64,000 bases of DNA from Parapedobacter defluvii (GTDB lineage: Bacteria > Bacteroidota > Bacteroidia > Sphingobacteriales > Sphingobacteriaceae), in assembly GCF_014642075.1 (NCBI RefSeq), contig NZ_BMIK01000008.1, forward strand, positions 1-64,000, given 5' to 3'. The position numbers were made by a program, and so were the translations under genes. Each line of letters starts with the position of its first letter. Within the stretch, counting starts at the first letter, position 1. Below, in pieces: positions 16,855 to 25,737 of this stretch. Under the pieces are notes generated by a model, which saw only the letters and a list, made by a program, of their open reading frames with translations, was not told the origin of the DNA and searched no databases.

Positions 16855-17736
16855 ATGAATCGAGATGAAAAATGCGCGTTGCTGGTCAAGCCGGATGAGG
16901 CCGCCCAGTGCTATCAATACATCACGCGGGAAGGCGGGGAGTGGGAGTTCCTCAATTTCGCCGCACGCAAGATGCATCGGAGTGAAATATGGAAAGGGAA
17001 TACCAGAGAAAACGAATACGGAATCATTCTATTGGGAGGCAATTACCGGGTAGTGACTGATAAGGGAAGCTGGCAGACGGTCAACGGGCGTAAGGACGTC
17101 TTTTCGGGTATTGCTCACTCGCTGTACCTGCCGCGGCATACCCGTTTTGAATTGGTAGCCGAAAGCGGCACCCTGGATCTGGCCTACGGTTGGTGTGAAA
17201 CCGACCGCGATTTTGCCCCGGTATTTAAACGCCCCGAGGAGGTACAGATCGAAATCCGTGGCGGTGACAACGCCACCCGGCAGATCAACGATCTGCTTGG
17301 GCCGGGTTTCCCCTGCCACCGGTTGGTCGCCGTCGAAGTCTACACCCCTTCGGGTAATTGGAGTTCGTTTCCGGCACACAAGCACGATGAACGTCGGGTC
17401 GATGCGCAGGGCAACCTGCTGGAGGCCCGGTTGGAAGAAACGTACTTCTATAAGATTGCGAAGCCGCAGGGCTACGCCATGCAACGCGTGTACACCAGCG
17501 ACGGTACGCTGGATGAGGTAGCGATCGCACGTAACAACGACGTGGTGCTGGTGCCCAAGGGGTATCACCCGGTGGTGGCCGGACATGGCTATGACGTATA
17601 TTACCTGAATTTCCTGACCGGCTCCGACCAGTCGCTGGCCAATACGCCCGATCCGGACCATGAATGGATTTTCGGTACCTGGAAAGGAACGGATCCGCGC
17701 ATCCCGATGGTCAGTGCTAACATGAATGGACAATGA
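16855..17736 (+). CDS. iolB: 5-deoxy-glucuronate isomerase
   Basis: IolB isomerises 5-deoxy-glucuronate to 5-dehydro-2-deoxygluconate in the cytoplasm. The 293-residue bicupin matches the family length. It carries the characteristic NWSSFPAHKHDE metal-binding stretch near 170-181, the ETYFYKI strand and the VLVPKGYHPVVA cupin segment. It starts at an ATG 24 bp after iolJ, and its stop overlaps the start of iolC as ATGA, indicating translational coupling. Confidence 0.95.
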   Translation: MNRDEKCALLVKPDEAAQCYQYITREGGEWEFLNFAARKMHRSEIWKGNTRENEYGIILLGGNYRVVTDKGSWQTVNGRKDVFSGIAHSLYLPRHTRFELVAESGTLDLAYGWCETDRDFAPVFKRPEEVQIEIRGGDNATRQINDLLGPGFPCHRLVAVEVYTPSGNWSSFPAHKHDERRVDAQGNLLEARLEETYFYKIAKPQGYAMQRVYTSDGTLDEVAIARNNDVVLVPKGYHPVVAGHGYDVYYLNFLTGSDQSLANTPDPDHEWIFGTWKGTDPRIPMVSANMNGQ

Positions 17737-18749
17737 GTAACAACAGAACATACGACGTCCTAACGGTGGGTCGATCGTCAATCGACCTCTATTCACAGAA
17801 TATCGGGGCTGATTTTGTGGATATCAAGGCCTTCGACGCATTTGTGGGAGGTTCACCATTGAACATCGCTACCGGTTGCAGCCGATTGGGGTTGCGTGCC
17901 GCCTTGCTGACCGGCGTGGGCGATGATAAGGTGGGCGATTTCATTCTCAAGTTCCTGCAGGATGAACGGGTAGAGACGGCCTTCATCCCGCGTATCCCCG
18001 GTGCGCGGAGCAGTGCGGTGCTGTTGGGCATCCAGCCGCCTGACACCTTCCCTTTGGTGTTTTACCGCAACAATGCGGCAGATTCGCAGATTACCATGGA
18101 CCATGTTAATGCCATTGACCTTGGACAAATCCGGCTGCTGGAAGTGTCGGGTACCGCGCTGAACGTGGAGCCCAGCCGCAGCGCCGTTTTTCACGCCGTT
18201 GAGCGGGCTAAGCTGCAGGGTACGACGACGGTATTGGACATCGATTTCCGGGCCGACCAATGGTCGGACATCCGCTCGTTCGGCATTATGGTCCGTGCAT
18301 TGCTGCCGCGCATCGATATGGCCATCGGCACGGAAGAGGAACTGCTGGCAGCAATGCTGGAAGACGCTTCGCAGGTGACGATCGAGCACCAGCAGATCTC
18401 GGCACCGACGGTGCGCGGAGACATCGACCAGGCCATTGCGCGGGTGCTGGCATTGGGAGTAAAAGTGCTGGTCGTCAAACGCGGATCCAAAGGGGTCAGC
18501 GTATATGACGATGCCGGTAACCACGAAGAAGTGCCTGGCTTTCCCGTGGTGCCGCTGAATATCCTTGGCGCGGGGGATGCATTTGCGTCGGGATTCATCT
18601 ACGGCTACCTGAATGGATGGGACCTGTATAAGTCCTGTCGCATGGGCAATGCCAGCGGCGCCCAGGTGGTGTTGCAGCCCGGTTGTGCCAATTTTATGCC
18701 GACATTGGATGAGTCGCTGGCGTTCATTGAACAGCACGGCGGATTCTGA
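17733..18749 (+). CDS. iolC: 5-dehydro-2-deoxygluconokinase
   Basis: This 338-residue PfkB/ribokinase-family kinase phosphorylates 5-dehydro-2-deoxygluconate at O6. It has the N-terminal substrate motif GGSPLNIATGCSRLGL (about 35-50) and the C-terminal ATP/anion-hole signature NILGAGDAFASGF (about 276-288) with the catalytic Asp in GAGD. The start overlaps the iolB stop by 4 nt. Length and operon position agree with IolC of other inositol operons. Confidence 0.94.
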   Translation: MSNNRTYDVLTVGRSSIDLYSQNIGADFVDIKAFDAFVGGSPLNIATGCSRLGLRAALLTGVGDDKVGDFILKFLQDERVETAFIPRIPGARSSAVLLGIQPPDTFPLVFYRNNAADSQITMDHVNAIDLGQIRLLEVSGTALNVEPSRSAVFHAVERAKLQGTTTVLDIDFRADQWSDIRSFGIMVRALLPRIDMAIGTEEELLAAMLEDASQVTIEHQQISAPTVRGDIDQAIARVLALGVKVLVVKRGSKGVSVYDDAGNHEEVPGFPVVPLNILGAGDAFASGFIYGYLNGWDLYKSCRMGNASGAQVVLQPGCANFMPTLDESLAFIEQHGGF

Positions 18750-18773
18750 CGATTGTTAACCAAACGACTAACC

Positions 18774-20648
18774 ATGAAAACCACCAAATTAACCACCGCT
18801 CAGGCGATCATCCGTTTCCTCGACCAGCAATACGTCGAGCGCGACGGCGTAACCCATAAGTTCATCGCGGGATGTTTCGGGATTTTCGGTCACGGCAACG
18901 TAGGCGGAATCGGTCAGGCCTTGTTCGAATACCCGGCCCTGCGGTACTACCAGGCCCGCAATGAGCAGGCCATGGTGCATACTGCTGCGGCTTATAGCCG
19001 GATGAAAAACCGTCTTTCTACGCTGGCCTGCACCTCGTCCATCGGGCCGGGGGCAACGAACATGCTGACCGGGGCGGCTGCGGCCACCATCAACCGGGTG
19101 CCGGTACTGCTGTTGCCGGGGGATGTCTTTGCCGGTCGTCATGTCGATCCGGTACTCCAACAGCTGGAATACCAACTGGCGCCCGATGTAACGGTCAACG
19201 ACTGCTTCAGGCCGGTTTCCCGTTTTTGGGACCGGATCAATCGGCCGGAACAGCTGATGGCTTCCCTACCTCAGGCGCTGCGGGTGTTGACGTCCCCGGC
19301 GGAGACGGGTGCTGTTACGCTCTGCCTGCCACAGGACGTGCAGTCCGAGGCGTTTGACTATCCCGAGGAACTCTTTCACCGGCGGGTATGGTTCATCCCG
19401 AGGGCATTGCCTGATGCTGCGCTGTTGGACCGTGCTGCCACTCAGATCCGCGCTGCCAAACGGCCGCTTATCGTCGCCGGTGGCGGTGTGATCTATAGCG
19501 AGGCATCGGATGCATTGCGTGCCTTTGTCCATGCCACGGGCATACCGGTGGCCGAGACATTTGCCGGAAAAGGATCGCTGGCTTACGACGATCCGCACCA
19601 CCTGGGCGCGATGGGTGCCACCGGTACCGAAGGTGCCAATGCCCTAAGTGCGGAGGCCGATGTGGTGATCGGGATCGGTACGCGGTACAGCGACTTTACC
19701 ACCGCATCCAAGACAGCGTTCCAACACCCCGATGTTGCATTTATCAATATCAATGTCGCCGAATTTGATGCCCATAAGCAGTCAGCATTGGCGCTCACCG
19801 GCGATGCCCGGGCTACGTTGGAAGCCTTGGCCGACCGCCTGGCCGGATACCGTGTAGCGTCAGACTACCGGGATCGGGTAGCGGCCTACGGCCGGAGTTG
19901 GGACGACAGGGTGACGGCAGCCTACACGCCGGAAGACGAAGGGCGGCTTTCCCAGGCAGAGGTCATCGGGATGGTCAACACCTTTTCCACACCGCAGGAT
20001 GTGGTGGTTTGTGCTGCGGGCAGCATGCCCGGCGACCTGCACAAGCTATGGCGTACGCGCAATCCGAAAGGTTTCCACCTAGAGTACGGCTATTCGTGCA
20101 TGGGGTATGAGATTGCTGGCGGTCTGGGCGTCAAGATGGCCGATCCGGGTCGCGAGGTATATGTCATGGTAGGTGATGGAAGTTATTTGATGATGTCGTC
20201 TGAGATCGTGACGTCCATACAGGAGGATGTGAAGCTGACGATCATCCTGATCAATAACCATGGGTTCGCCAGCATCGGCGGGCTTTCCAAGTCGTTGGGA
20301 ACCGAGGGCTTCGGTACGCAGTACCGGGCACGGGATAAGGGTTCAGGACTGCTCGACGGGGATGTGCTGCCCGTGGATCTCGCACGGAATGCGGAAAGCC
20401 TGGGTGCCGACGTCATCCGCACACACAATGCGGCATCGTTGTCGGCTGCCCTGCAACAGGCCAGGACCCGCAGCAAGACGACGGTGATCTACGTCGAGTC
20501 GGTGCCCGAACGCAAAATGGCTGGATACGGTCACGCGTGGTGGGAGGTACCCATCGCTGCGATATCGGAAACGCCTGCGGTGCGGGAGGCATATGAGCAA
20601 ACCCAGCGGCAAAAAACCAAGCAACGTCATCACATATCATCCTTATAA
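18774..20648 (+). CDS. iolD: 3D-(3,5/4)-trihydroxycyclohexane-1,2-dione acylhydrolase
   Basis: IolD is a thiamine-diphosphate enzyme that hydrolyses the cyclic diketone to 5-deoxy-glucuronate, opening the inositol ring. The 624-residue protein has the TPP N-terminal domain (FGHGNVGGIGQAL, with the RNEQAMVH glutamate near 70), a central domain (PLIVAGGGVIYSEAS) and the TPP-binding GDG...NN motif (Gly467-Asp468-Gly469 to Asn494-Asn495). The ATG at 18774 is preferred over upstream codons because it gives the family N-terminus. It is 24 bp downstream of iolC. Confidence 0.95.
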   Translation: MKTTKLTTAQAIIRFLDQQYVERDGVTHKFIAGCFGIFGHGNVGGIGQALFEYPALRYYQARNEQAMVHTAAAYSRMKNRLSTLACTSSIGPGATNMLTGAAAATINRVPVLLLPGDVFAGRHVDPVLQQLEYQLAPDVTVNDCFRPVSRFWDRINRPEQLMASLPQALRVLTSPAETGAVTLCLPQDVQSEAFDYPEELFHRRVWFIPRALPDAALLDRAATQIRAAKRPLIVAGGGVIYSEASDALRAFVHATGIPVAETFAGKGSLAYDDPHHLGAMGATGTEGANALSAEADVVIGIGTRYSDFTTASKTAFQHPDVAFININVAEFDAHKQSALALTGDARATLEALADRLAGYRVASDYRDRVAAYGRSWDDRVTAAYTPEDEGRLSQAEVIGMVNTFSTPQDVVVCAAGSMPGDLHKLWRTRNPKGFHLEYGYSCMGYEIAGGLGVKMADPGREVYVMVGDGSYLMMSSEIVTSIQEDVKLTIILINNHGFASIGGLSKSLGTEGFGTQYRARDKGSGLLDGDVLPVDLARNAESLGADVIRTHNAASLSAALQQARTRSKTTVIYVESVPERKMAGYGHAWWEVPIAAISETPAVREAYEQTQRQKTKQRHHISSL

Positions 20649-20667
20649 ATATAAATTCCTTTTGCCT

Positions 20668-22248
20668 ATGTGGGCCATACTGAGTTTTGTTGTCTTTACA
20701 CTGTTTGTGGGTTGCTATGCATGGTGGCGCATGCGGAAAGTCAACCTTCATACGCAAGACGGTTATTTCCTGGGCGGGCGCAGCCTGACGGGACCGGTCA
20801 TTGCTGCCTCGTTGATCATGACGAATATTTCGACCGAACACCTGGTCGGCATGAACGGCTCGGCGTATAAAAACGGGTTTATCATCATCGCATGGGAGGT
20901 GACTTCGGCCCTGGCCCTGATCGTCGCAGCTGTCTACTTCGTGCCGAAATACCTGCGGATGGGATTGACAACGATACCGGAATACCTGGAGCGGCGGTTT
21001 GACAAAGGAACCCGCTCCCTGATTGCACTTTTTTTGATGGTCTCGTTTGCGGTGACCTTGCTGCCCATTGTCCTCTACACAGGGGCCATCAACCTCGAAA
21101 GCATTTTTGACCTTTCCACCATGCTGGGTGTCAGTACGGAAAGAGGACTTTGGATCACCGTCGTGGTGGTCGGGTGCCTGGGCGCTGCCTACGCCATTAT
21201 CGGTGGGTTAAAAGCAGTTGCGGTATCGGATGTTATTTACGGGTATGGGCTGCTGATCGGGGGCATGCTCATTCCGGTGTTGGCACTCATTTACATCGGC
21301 GACGGCAACCCCCTGACGGGCTTGGGGCGGGTGTTTGAAAACAGCCCGGAAAAGTTTAACGTTATCGGGGATGAAGACTCCGTGCTGCCGTTCAGCACGT
21401 TGTTTACCGGACTGGTGATCAATCAACTGTATTTCTGGTGTATGAACCAGACCATCGTCCAGCGTGTGCTGGGCGCCAAGAACCTCAAGGAAGCACAGAA
21501 GGGGTTGCTCTATACCGGGCTATTGAAAATATTGGTGCCCTTTATCATCGTGTTGCCCGGGGTTATCGGATTCTACTATTTCCAGGATAGTTACTACGAC
21601 CAGCAGGACCTGGTATATCCGGCGTTGGTGAAGCGCGTCCTGCCCGTGCCGCTGCTGGGTTTGTTTGCGGCGGTCATTGTCGGTGCGGTGCTAAGCACGT
21701 TTAACGCCGTGCTGAACAGCGCATCGACCATATTCAGTATCGATGTGTACAAGCGGTTGATTAATAAAAATGCCAGCGAGCGCACCCTGGTGCGCATGGG
21801 TCGGCTGGTGGCTACGGTGTTGGCGATCACGTCCATCATCGCCGCTCCTTTTGTCGCCAATGCACCCGACGGGCTTTATCAGTTGCTGCAGGAGTTAAAC
21901 GGGATTTTCTTTATTCCCATTGCCTCCATTATGTTGGGCGGATTTTTCTTTAGGCGCATCTCCGCCCAGGGAGCAAAAGTCGCCTTGATCACCGGACTGA
22001 TATTTTACGTGCTCTGCACGTTCGTGATTGAGGTTGATATCCATTTCGTGCATGTTTGGGGGATCGAGTTTCTGCTGAACATGGCGGTCATGTTTGCGGT
22101 TTCGTGGTGGTATCCAAGAGACATTATCGCCTTGGAAAATCCGGTAGCTGAAACGGTTTCGATGGAAGCGTGGAGCTATACACGGCCCTTCGCCATCCTA
22201 CTGGTGGTGATTACGGTGGCCATTTATATCTTATTGGGAAATGTTTAA
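20668..22248 (+). CDS. Sodium:solute symporter (SSS/SLC5 family), probable inositol transporter
   Basis: This inner-membrane symporter of about 526 residues belongs to the SSS family (YidK/SGLT-like). It has the family signature [19 protein letters not shown] after the first helix, [16 protein letters not shown] in the loop, and around 13 predicted hydrophobic segments. The ATG at 20668 begins just before the first membrane helix and 19 bp after iolD; a longer frame from 20593 would overlap iolD by 56 nt and adds only a polar stretch. Its place inside the iol operon argues for sodium-driven myo-inositol uptake from the periplasm, but substrate cannot be read from sequence. Confidence 0.9.
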   Translation: MWAILSFVVFTLFVGCYAWWRMRKVNLHTQDGYFLGGRSLTGPVIAASLIMTNISTEHLVGMNGSAYKNGFIIIAWEVTSALALIVAAVYFVPKYLRMGLTTIPEYLERRFDKGTRSLIALFLMVSFAVTLLPIVLYTGAINLESIFDLSTMLGVSTERGLWITVVVVGCLGAAYAIIGGLKAVAVSDVIYGYGLLIGGMLIPVLALIYIGDGNPLTGLGRVFENSPEKFNVIGDEDSVLPFSTLFTGLVINQLYFWCMNQTIVQRVLGAKNLKEAQKGLLYTGLLKILVPFIIVLPGVIGFYYFQDSYYDQQDLVYPALVKRVLPVPLLGLFAAVIVGAVLSTFNAVLNSASTIFSIDVYKRLINKNASERTLVRMGRLVATVLAITSIIAAPFVANAPDGLYQLLQELNGIFFIPIASIMLGGFFFRRISAQGAKVALITGLIFYVLCTFVIEVDIHFVHVWGIEFLLNMAVMFAVSWWYPRDIIALENPVAETVSMEAWSYTRPFAILLVVITVAIYILLGNV

Positions 22249-22259
22249 AAGCTAAGTTC

Positions 22260-23735
22260 ATGGAATTACTACAGAATTATATCGACGGCGAGTGGCGTGC
22301 CAGTAACGAGTGGCAGGCCATTGACGTGATCAACCCAGCAACGCAGCAATGCATGGCACGTGTACCCTATGGCGGAGCCACGGCCCGCGATGTCGACGAG
22401 GCCGTCGCTGCGGCGTCGAAAGTGTCCGCGGCATGGGCGGAGGTGCCCGTGATGCAGCGCGTGCAGCCGTTATACCGTCTCAAGGCATTGTTGGAAGAAC
22501 ACCTGGAAGAGTTGGCGGAGATCGTTACCAACGAATGCGGCAAGACACGAGCCGAATCGATCGGCGAATTGCAACGTGCCATCGAAAACGTGGAGACGGC
22601 CTGTGCCACGCCGGTGCTGATGCAAAGCGAATTTTCGGAAAACATCACCCGTGGTATTGACGAGTTCGTCATCCGGCAACCCGTCGGTATTTGTGCCTGC
22701 ATTGCCCCGTTCAATTTTCCGGGGATGATTCCCTTTTGGTTTCTGCCTTATGCGATCGCCTGCGGCAACACATTCCTCATCAAACCTTCGGAAAAAGTGC
22801 CGTTGACCATGCAGAAAGTGATGGGCCTGATTGACCGCATCGGTTTGCCTGCCGGTGTCGTTAACCTCGTGCATGGGGGTAAGGAAACGGTGGATGCGCT
22901 CTTGGAGCACCCCCAGATCAAGGCGATCAGCTTTGTCGGCTCGACGCGGGTGGCCCGGTATATCTATGCCAAGGCAGCACAGCATGGTAAACGTGTACAG
23001 GCACAGGGCGGAGCCAAGAATCCGGTCGTTGTATTGCCCGATGCGGATTTGGAAACGACCTCACGCATCGTTGTGGACAGTGTGTATGGGTGTGCGGGGC
23101 AGCGTTGCCTGGCTGCGTCAAACATCTTGCTGGTGGGTGACCGGCAAGGACAGGTCAAGGATGCGCTGTATGAGGCGGCGAAGAGCCGGAAGACCGGCTA
23201 TGGCTGGGCCGATGGGGTAGAGATGGGGCCGGTGATATCCCCGGGGAGCAAGGCACGGATTGAGCAGCTGATCGAACAGGGAACGCATGAGGGAGCCAAG
23301 GTGCTGCTGGACGGGCGAGGCGCTGCCATAGAGGGGTTTGAAACGGGTAACTTTATCAAACCTACCGTTCTCACTGACGTGCCGCTGGATGGGGAGCTGA
23401 TCCGGACCGAAATATTCGGCCCGGTCATGAGCCTGATCAACCTGTCGACGATCGAGGATGCGGTAACGTTTATCAACCGCAATGCTTACGGCAATATGGC
23501 CTGCCTGTTTACCAGCAGCGGCGCCAGCGCGCGGAAATTCCGCAGTGAAGCCAATGCAGGCAATATCGGTATTAATATCGGTGTGGCAGCGCCGATGGCG
23601 CAGTTCCCCTTCAGCGGGTGGAACGACAGTTTCTTCGGCGACCTGCATGGGCAGGGGCGGCATGCCCTAGAATTTTTTACACAAACGAAAGTTGTCGTTG
23701 AACGGTGGCCGAAAGAATGGTCGCGAAAATTTTAG
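22260..23735 (+). CDS. iolA: Methylmalonate/malonate-semialdehyde dehydrogenase (acylating)
   Basis: IolA (MmsA) oxidises malonate semialdehyde, with CoA and NAD+, to acetyl-CoA and CO2, the last step of inositol breakdown. The 491-residue aldehyde dehydrogenase carries [18 protein letters not shown] in the cofactor domain, the [11 protein letters not shown] loop and the catalytic cysteine in GQRC (Cys283). The C-terminal [17 protein letters not shown] is typical of MMSDH. The ATG at 22260 is chosen because it begins the family N-terminus ([12 protein letters not shown]); upstream codons would lie inside the symporter gene. Confidence 0.95.
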   Translation: MELLQNYIDGEWRASNEWQAIDVINPATQQCMARVPYGGATARDVDEAVAAASKVSAAWAEVPVMQRVQPLYRLKALLEEHLEELAEIVTNECGKTRAESIGELQRAIENVETACATPVLMQSEFSENITRGIDEFVIRQPVGICACIAPFNFPGMIPFWFLPYAIACGNTFLIKPSEKVPLTMQKVMGLIDRIGLPAGVVNLVHGGKETVDALLEHPQIKAISFVGSTRVARYIYAKAAQHGKRVQAQGGAKNPVVVLPDADLETTSRIVVDSVYGCAGQRCLAASNILLVGDRQGQVKDALYEAAKSRKTGYGWADGVEMGPVISPGSKARIEQLIEQGTHEGAKVLLDGRGAAIEGFETGNFIKPTVLTDVPLDGELIRTEIFGPVMSLINLSTIEDAVTFINRNAYGNMACLFTSSGASARKFRSEANAGNIGINIGVAAPMAQFPFSGWNDSFFGDLHGQGRHALEFFTQTKVVVERWPKEWSRKF

Positions 23736-23740
23736 GCAAA

Positions 23741-24646
23741 ATGGACACCATCAAGATTGCCAATGCACCGTGCTCCTGGGGGGCACTGGAATTTGACCTC
23801 GATGCCAAGGCTCCTGACCACCTTCAGGTGTTGCAGGAGATCCGGGAAACGGGTTACGTAGGCACCGAGCTGGGCGATTGGGGCTTCATGCCCACGGATC
23901 CCCTGGCTTTGCGGGCAGTTGTCAGCCGGTACGGCCTGGACATGATCGGCGCATTCGTGCCGGTAGCGCTGGCTGACGGTACTGCTCATGAGCAGGGGGT
24001 CGCTGATGCACTGCGTGTAGCCGGACTACTGGCCGCTGCCGGTTACCGGGATGCGTTTATCGTTTTGGCCGATGACAACGGCACCGTGGCCGAGCGGACG
24101 AACCACGCCGGGCGTGTCACGCCGGATATGGGACTCGATGACCGGCGCTGGGAAACCTTCGCAAACGGCGCCATGCGCATTGCCCGTGCGGTGCACGACA
24201 GGTATGGGATGCGTACGGTGTTTCACCATCATTGTGCGGGTTATGTGGAGACACCGGACGAATTAGAAAACTTACTGTCCCTCACCGACGCGGAACTGTT
24301 GGGGTTGTGCTTTGATACCGGGCATTATGCATTCGGTGGCGGAGACCCTTTGGAGGGTATCACGAAATACCGGGACCGGATCTGGCACGTCCATTTCAAG
24401 GACTACGATCCGCATGTGGGTGAACAGTCGCGCGTGAAAAACTGGGATTACTTCGAATCGGTGCGCCAGGGTGTGTTTTGCGAGCTGGGAAAAGGCAGCG
24501 TGGATTTCGCCAACATACTGGATGTGCTGGAAAATATCGGCTACCAAGGTTGGATCGTTGTGGAGCAGGATGTGCTTCCGGGTATGGGCGCACCGAAGGA
24601 ATGTGCCCGCAACAACAGGGTTTATCTGCAACAATTGGGAATATAA
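23741..24646 (+). CDS. iolE: Myo-inosose-2 dehydratase
   Basis: IolE dehydrates scyllo-inosose (2-keto-myo-inositol) to the trihydroxycyclohexanedione. The 301-residue TIM-barrel protein (xylose-isomerase-like) opens with IKIANAPCSWGALEFD, a classic IolE start. It contains the metal-site stretches FHHHCAGYVET, LCFDTGHYAFGGGDP and WHVHFKDYD. The ATG at 23741 is used because it lies 5 bp after iolA and yields the standard N-terminus; the longer frame from 23705 overlaps iolA. Confidence 0.95.
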   Translation: MDTIKIANAPCSWGALEFDLDAKAPDHLQVLQEIRETGYVGTELGDWGFMPTDPLALRAVVSRYGLDMIGAFVPVALADGTAHEQGVADALRVAGLLAAAGYRDAFIVLADDNGTVAERTNHAGRVTPDMGLDDRRWETFANGAMRIARAVHDRYGMRTVFHHHCAGYVETPDELENLLSLTDAELLGLCFDTGHYAFGGGDPLEGITKYRDRIWHVHFKDYDPHVGEQSRVKNWDYFESVRQGVFCELGKGSVDFANILDVLENIGYQGWIVVEQDVLPGMGAPKECARNNRVYLQQLGI

Positions 24647-24651
24647 AACGT

Positions 24652-25644
24652 ATGCAACTTAAAATCGGAATCATTGGCCTTGGAAGAATAGGTGCGATAC
24701 ACTATAACAACATCACCCAGCAAATACCGGAAGCCGAGGTGGTGATGGCCGCGGATGTACGCCACGAAGCATTGCCGCCACATGTGCAGGTTGGAACGGC
24801 TGAGCAATTGATCAGCCATCCCGAGGTGGAAGCGGTCATCATTTGCTCGCCAACGGATACCCACGCGGACTACGTCGAAACGTGTGCCCGTGCGGGCAAG
24901 CATGTGTTCTGCGAAAAACCGCTTGATCTCTCGCTGGTGCGTATCCGGCAGACACTTTCGGTTGTACAGCAGCACGGTATCAAGCTGATGCTCGGTTTCA
25001 ACAGGCGGTTTGATGCGAACTTTATGAAGTTGCGCTCGCTGGTTACCGAAGGTAAAATCGGAGACACCCATCTCGTAAAAATCACAAGCCGTGATCCGGA
25101 GCCGCCGTCGCTGACATACCTTCGGAGCTCGGGAGGATTGTTTATGGACATGGCCATCCATGATTTCGACATGGCACGGTATATCATGGGTAAAGAGGTG
25201 GTGCAGGTATACGCCGCGGCCGCAACGCTCACAGGTGGAGCCGTGGCGGAAGCGGGCGATATCGACACTGCGGTAGTGACGCTCACCTTTGAAGACGGTT
25301 CCATGGCCGTGATCGACAACAGCCGGCGGGCGGTATACGGATATGACCAGCGCCTGGAGGTCTTCGGCTCCAAGGGAATGGCGTTGGTTGATAACAACAA
25401 ACCCGACAACCACGTGTATTATCACGGCAGTGGCGCGCAGTCGTCGCTACCCCTGCATTTTTTCATGGATCGGTACACCACTTCGTACCTCACCGAGATG
25501 CAAGCTTTTATTAAAGCAGTACGCGGCGAGTGTGAATTGCCGGTAGGCGGCGAAGACGGGTTAAAAGCCGCGTTGATTGCCGTGGCTGCACAGCAGTCGG
25601 TGAAGGAAAACCGGCCGGTGGCTGTAGGTGAGACAGCCGTTTAG
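24652..25644 (+). CDS. iolG: Inositol 2-dehydrogenase
   Basis: IolG is an NAD-dependent Gfo/Idh/MocA oxidoreductase that oxidises myo-inositol to scyllo-inosose, the first pathway step. The 330-residue protein has the Rossmann motif GLGRIG (9-14), the catalytic EKP (88-90, Lys89), GFNRRFDANF after it and the substrate stretch SSGGLFMDMAIHDFDMARY, all typical of IolG. The ATG at 24652 is 5 bp after iolE. It is the last gene of the main iol run, and its stop codon TAG overlaps operator 4. Confidence 0.95.
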   Translation: MQLKIGIIGLGRIGAIHYNNITQQIPEAEVVMAADVRHEALPPHVQVGTAEQLISHPEVEAVIICSPTDTHADYVETCARAGKHVFCEKPLDLSLVRIRQTLSVVQQHGIKLMLGFNRRFDANFMKLRSLVTEGKIGDTHLVKITSRDPEPPSLTYLRSSGGLFMDMAIHDFDMARYIMGKEVVQVYAAAATLTGGAVAEAGDIDTAVVTLTFEDGSMAVIDNSRRAVYGYDQRLEVFGSKGMALVDNNKPDNHVYYHGSGAQSSLPLHFFMDRYTTSYLTEMQAFIKAVRGECELPVGGEDGLKAALIAVAAQQSVKENRPVAVGETAV

Positions 25645-25655
25645 CAAACGTTTGC
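25644..25655. promoter_or_regulatory. LacI/PurR-type operator 4
   Basis: GCAAACGTTTGC is a perfect 12-bp palindrome with the same half-site as operators 1-3 but a central CG. It begins in the iolG stop codon, and its TTTG doubles as the -33 element of the following promoter. Confidence 0.75.
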
Positions 25656-25682
25656 GCATTTCGTCCCAAAAGGTTACTTTTG
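25651..25682 (+). promoter_or_regulatory. Promoter of the GH88-family gene
   Basis: TTTG at 25651-25654, a 20-nt spacer, then TACTTTTG at 25675-25682 (exact TAnnTTTG). The -33 lies inside operator 4, so regulator binding should directly affect this promoter. Confidence 0.65.
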
Positions 25683-25737
25683 GCGTGCCGCTGACGTATA
25701 GGATGGCGGTATGGCGAAACCAAACGATAAACGGACC

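Noticed and set aside
17853-18737. A 294-codon open frame antisense to iolC
   Set aside because: It mirrors a well-supported kinase gene in a GC-rich stretch and has no recognisable domain; long antisense frames are expected there.
20593-20667. A 25-residue N-terminal extension of the symporter
   Set aside because: It would overlap iolD by 56 nt and adds a polar stretch before the first membrane helix; the ATG at 20668 fits the family better.
24622-25425. A 267-codon frame antisense to iolG
   Set aside because: A shadow of the iolG coding pattern; it lacks any family signature.
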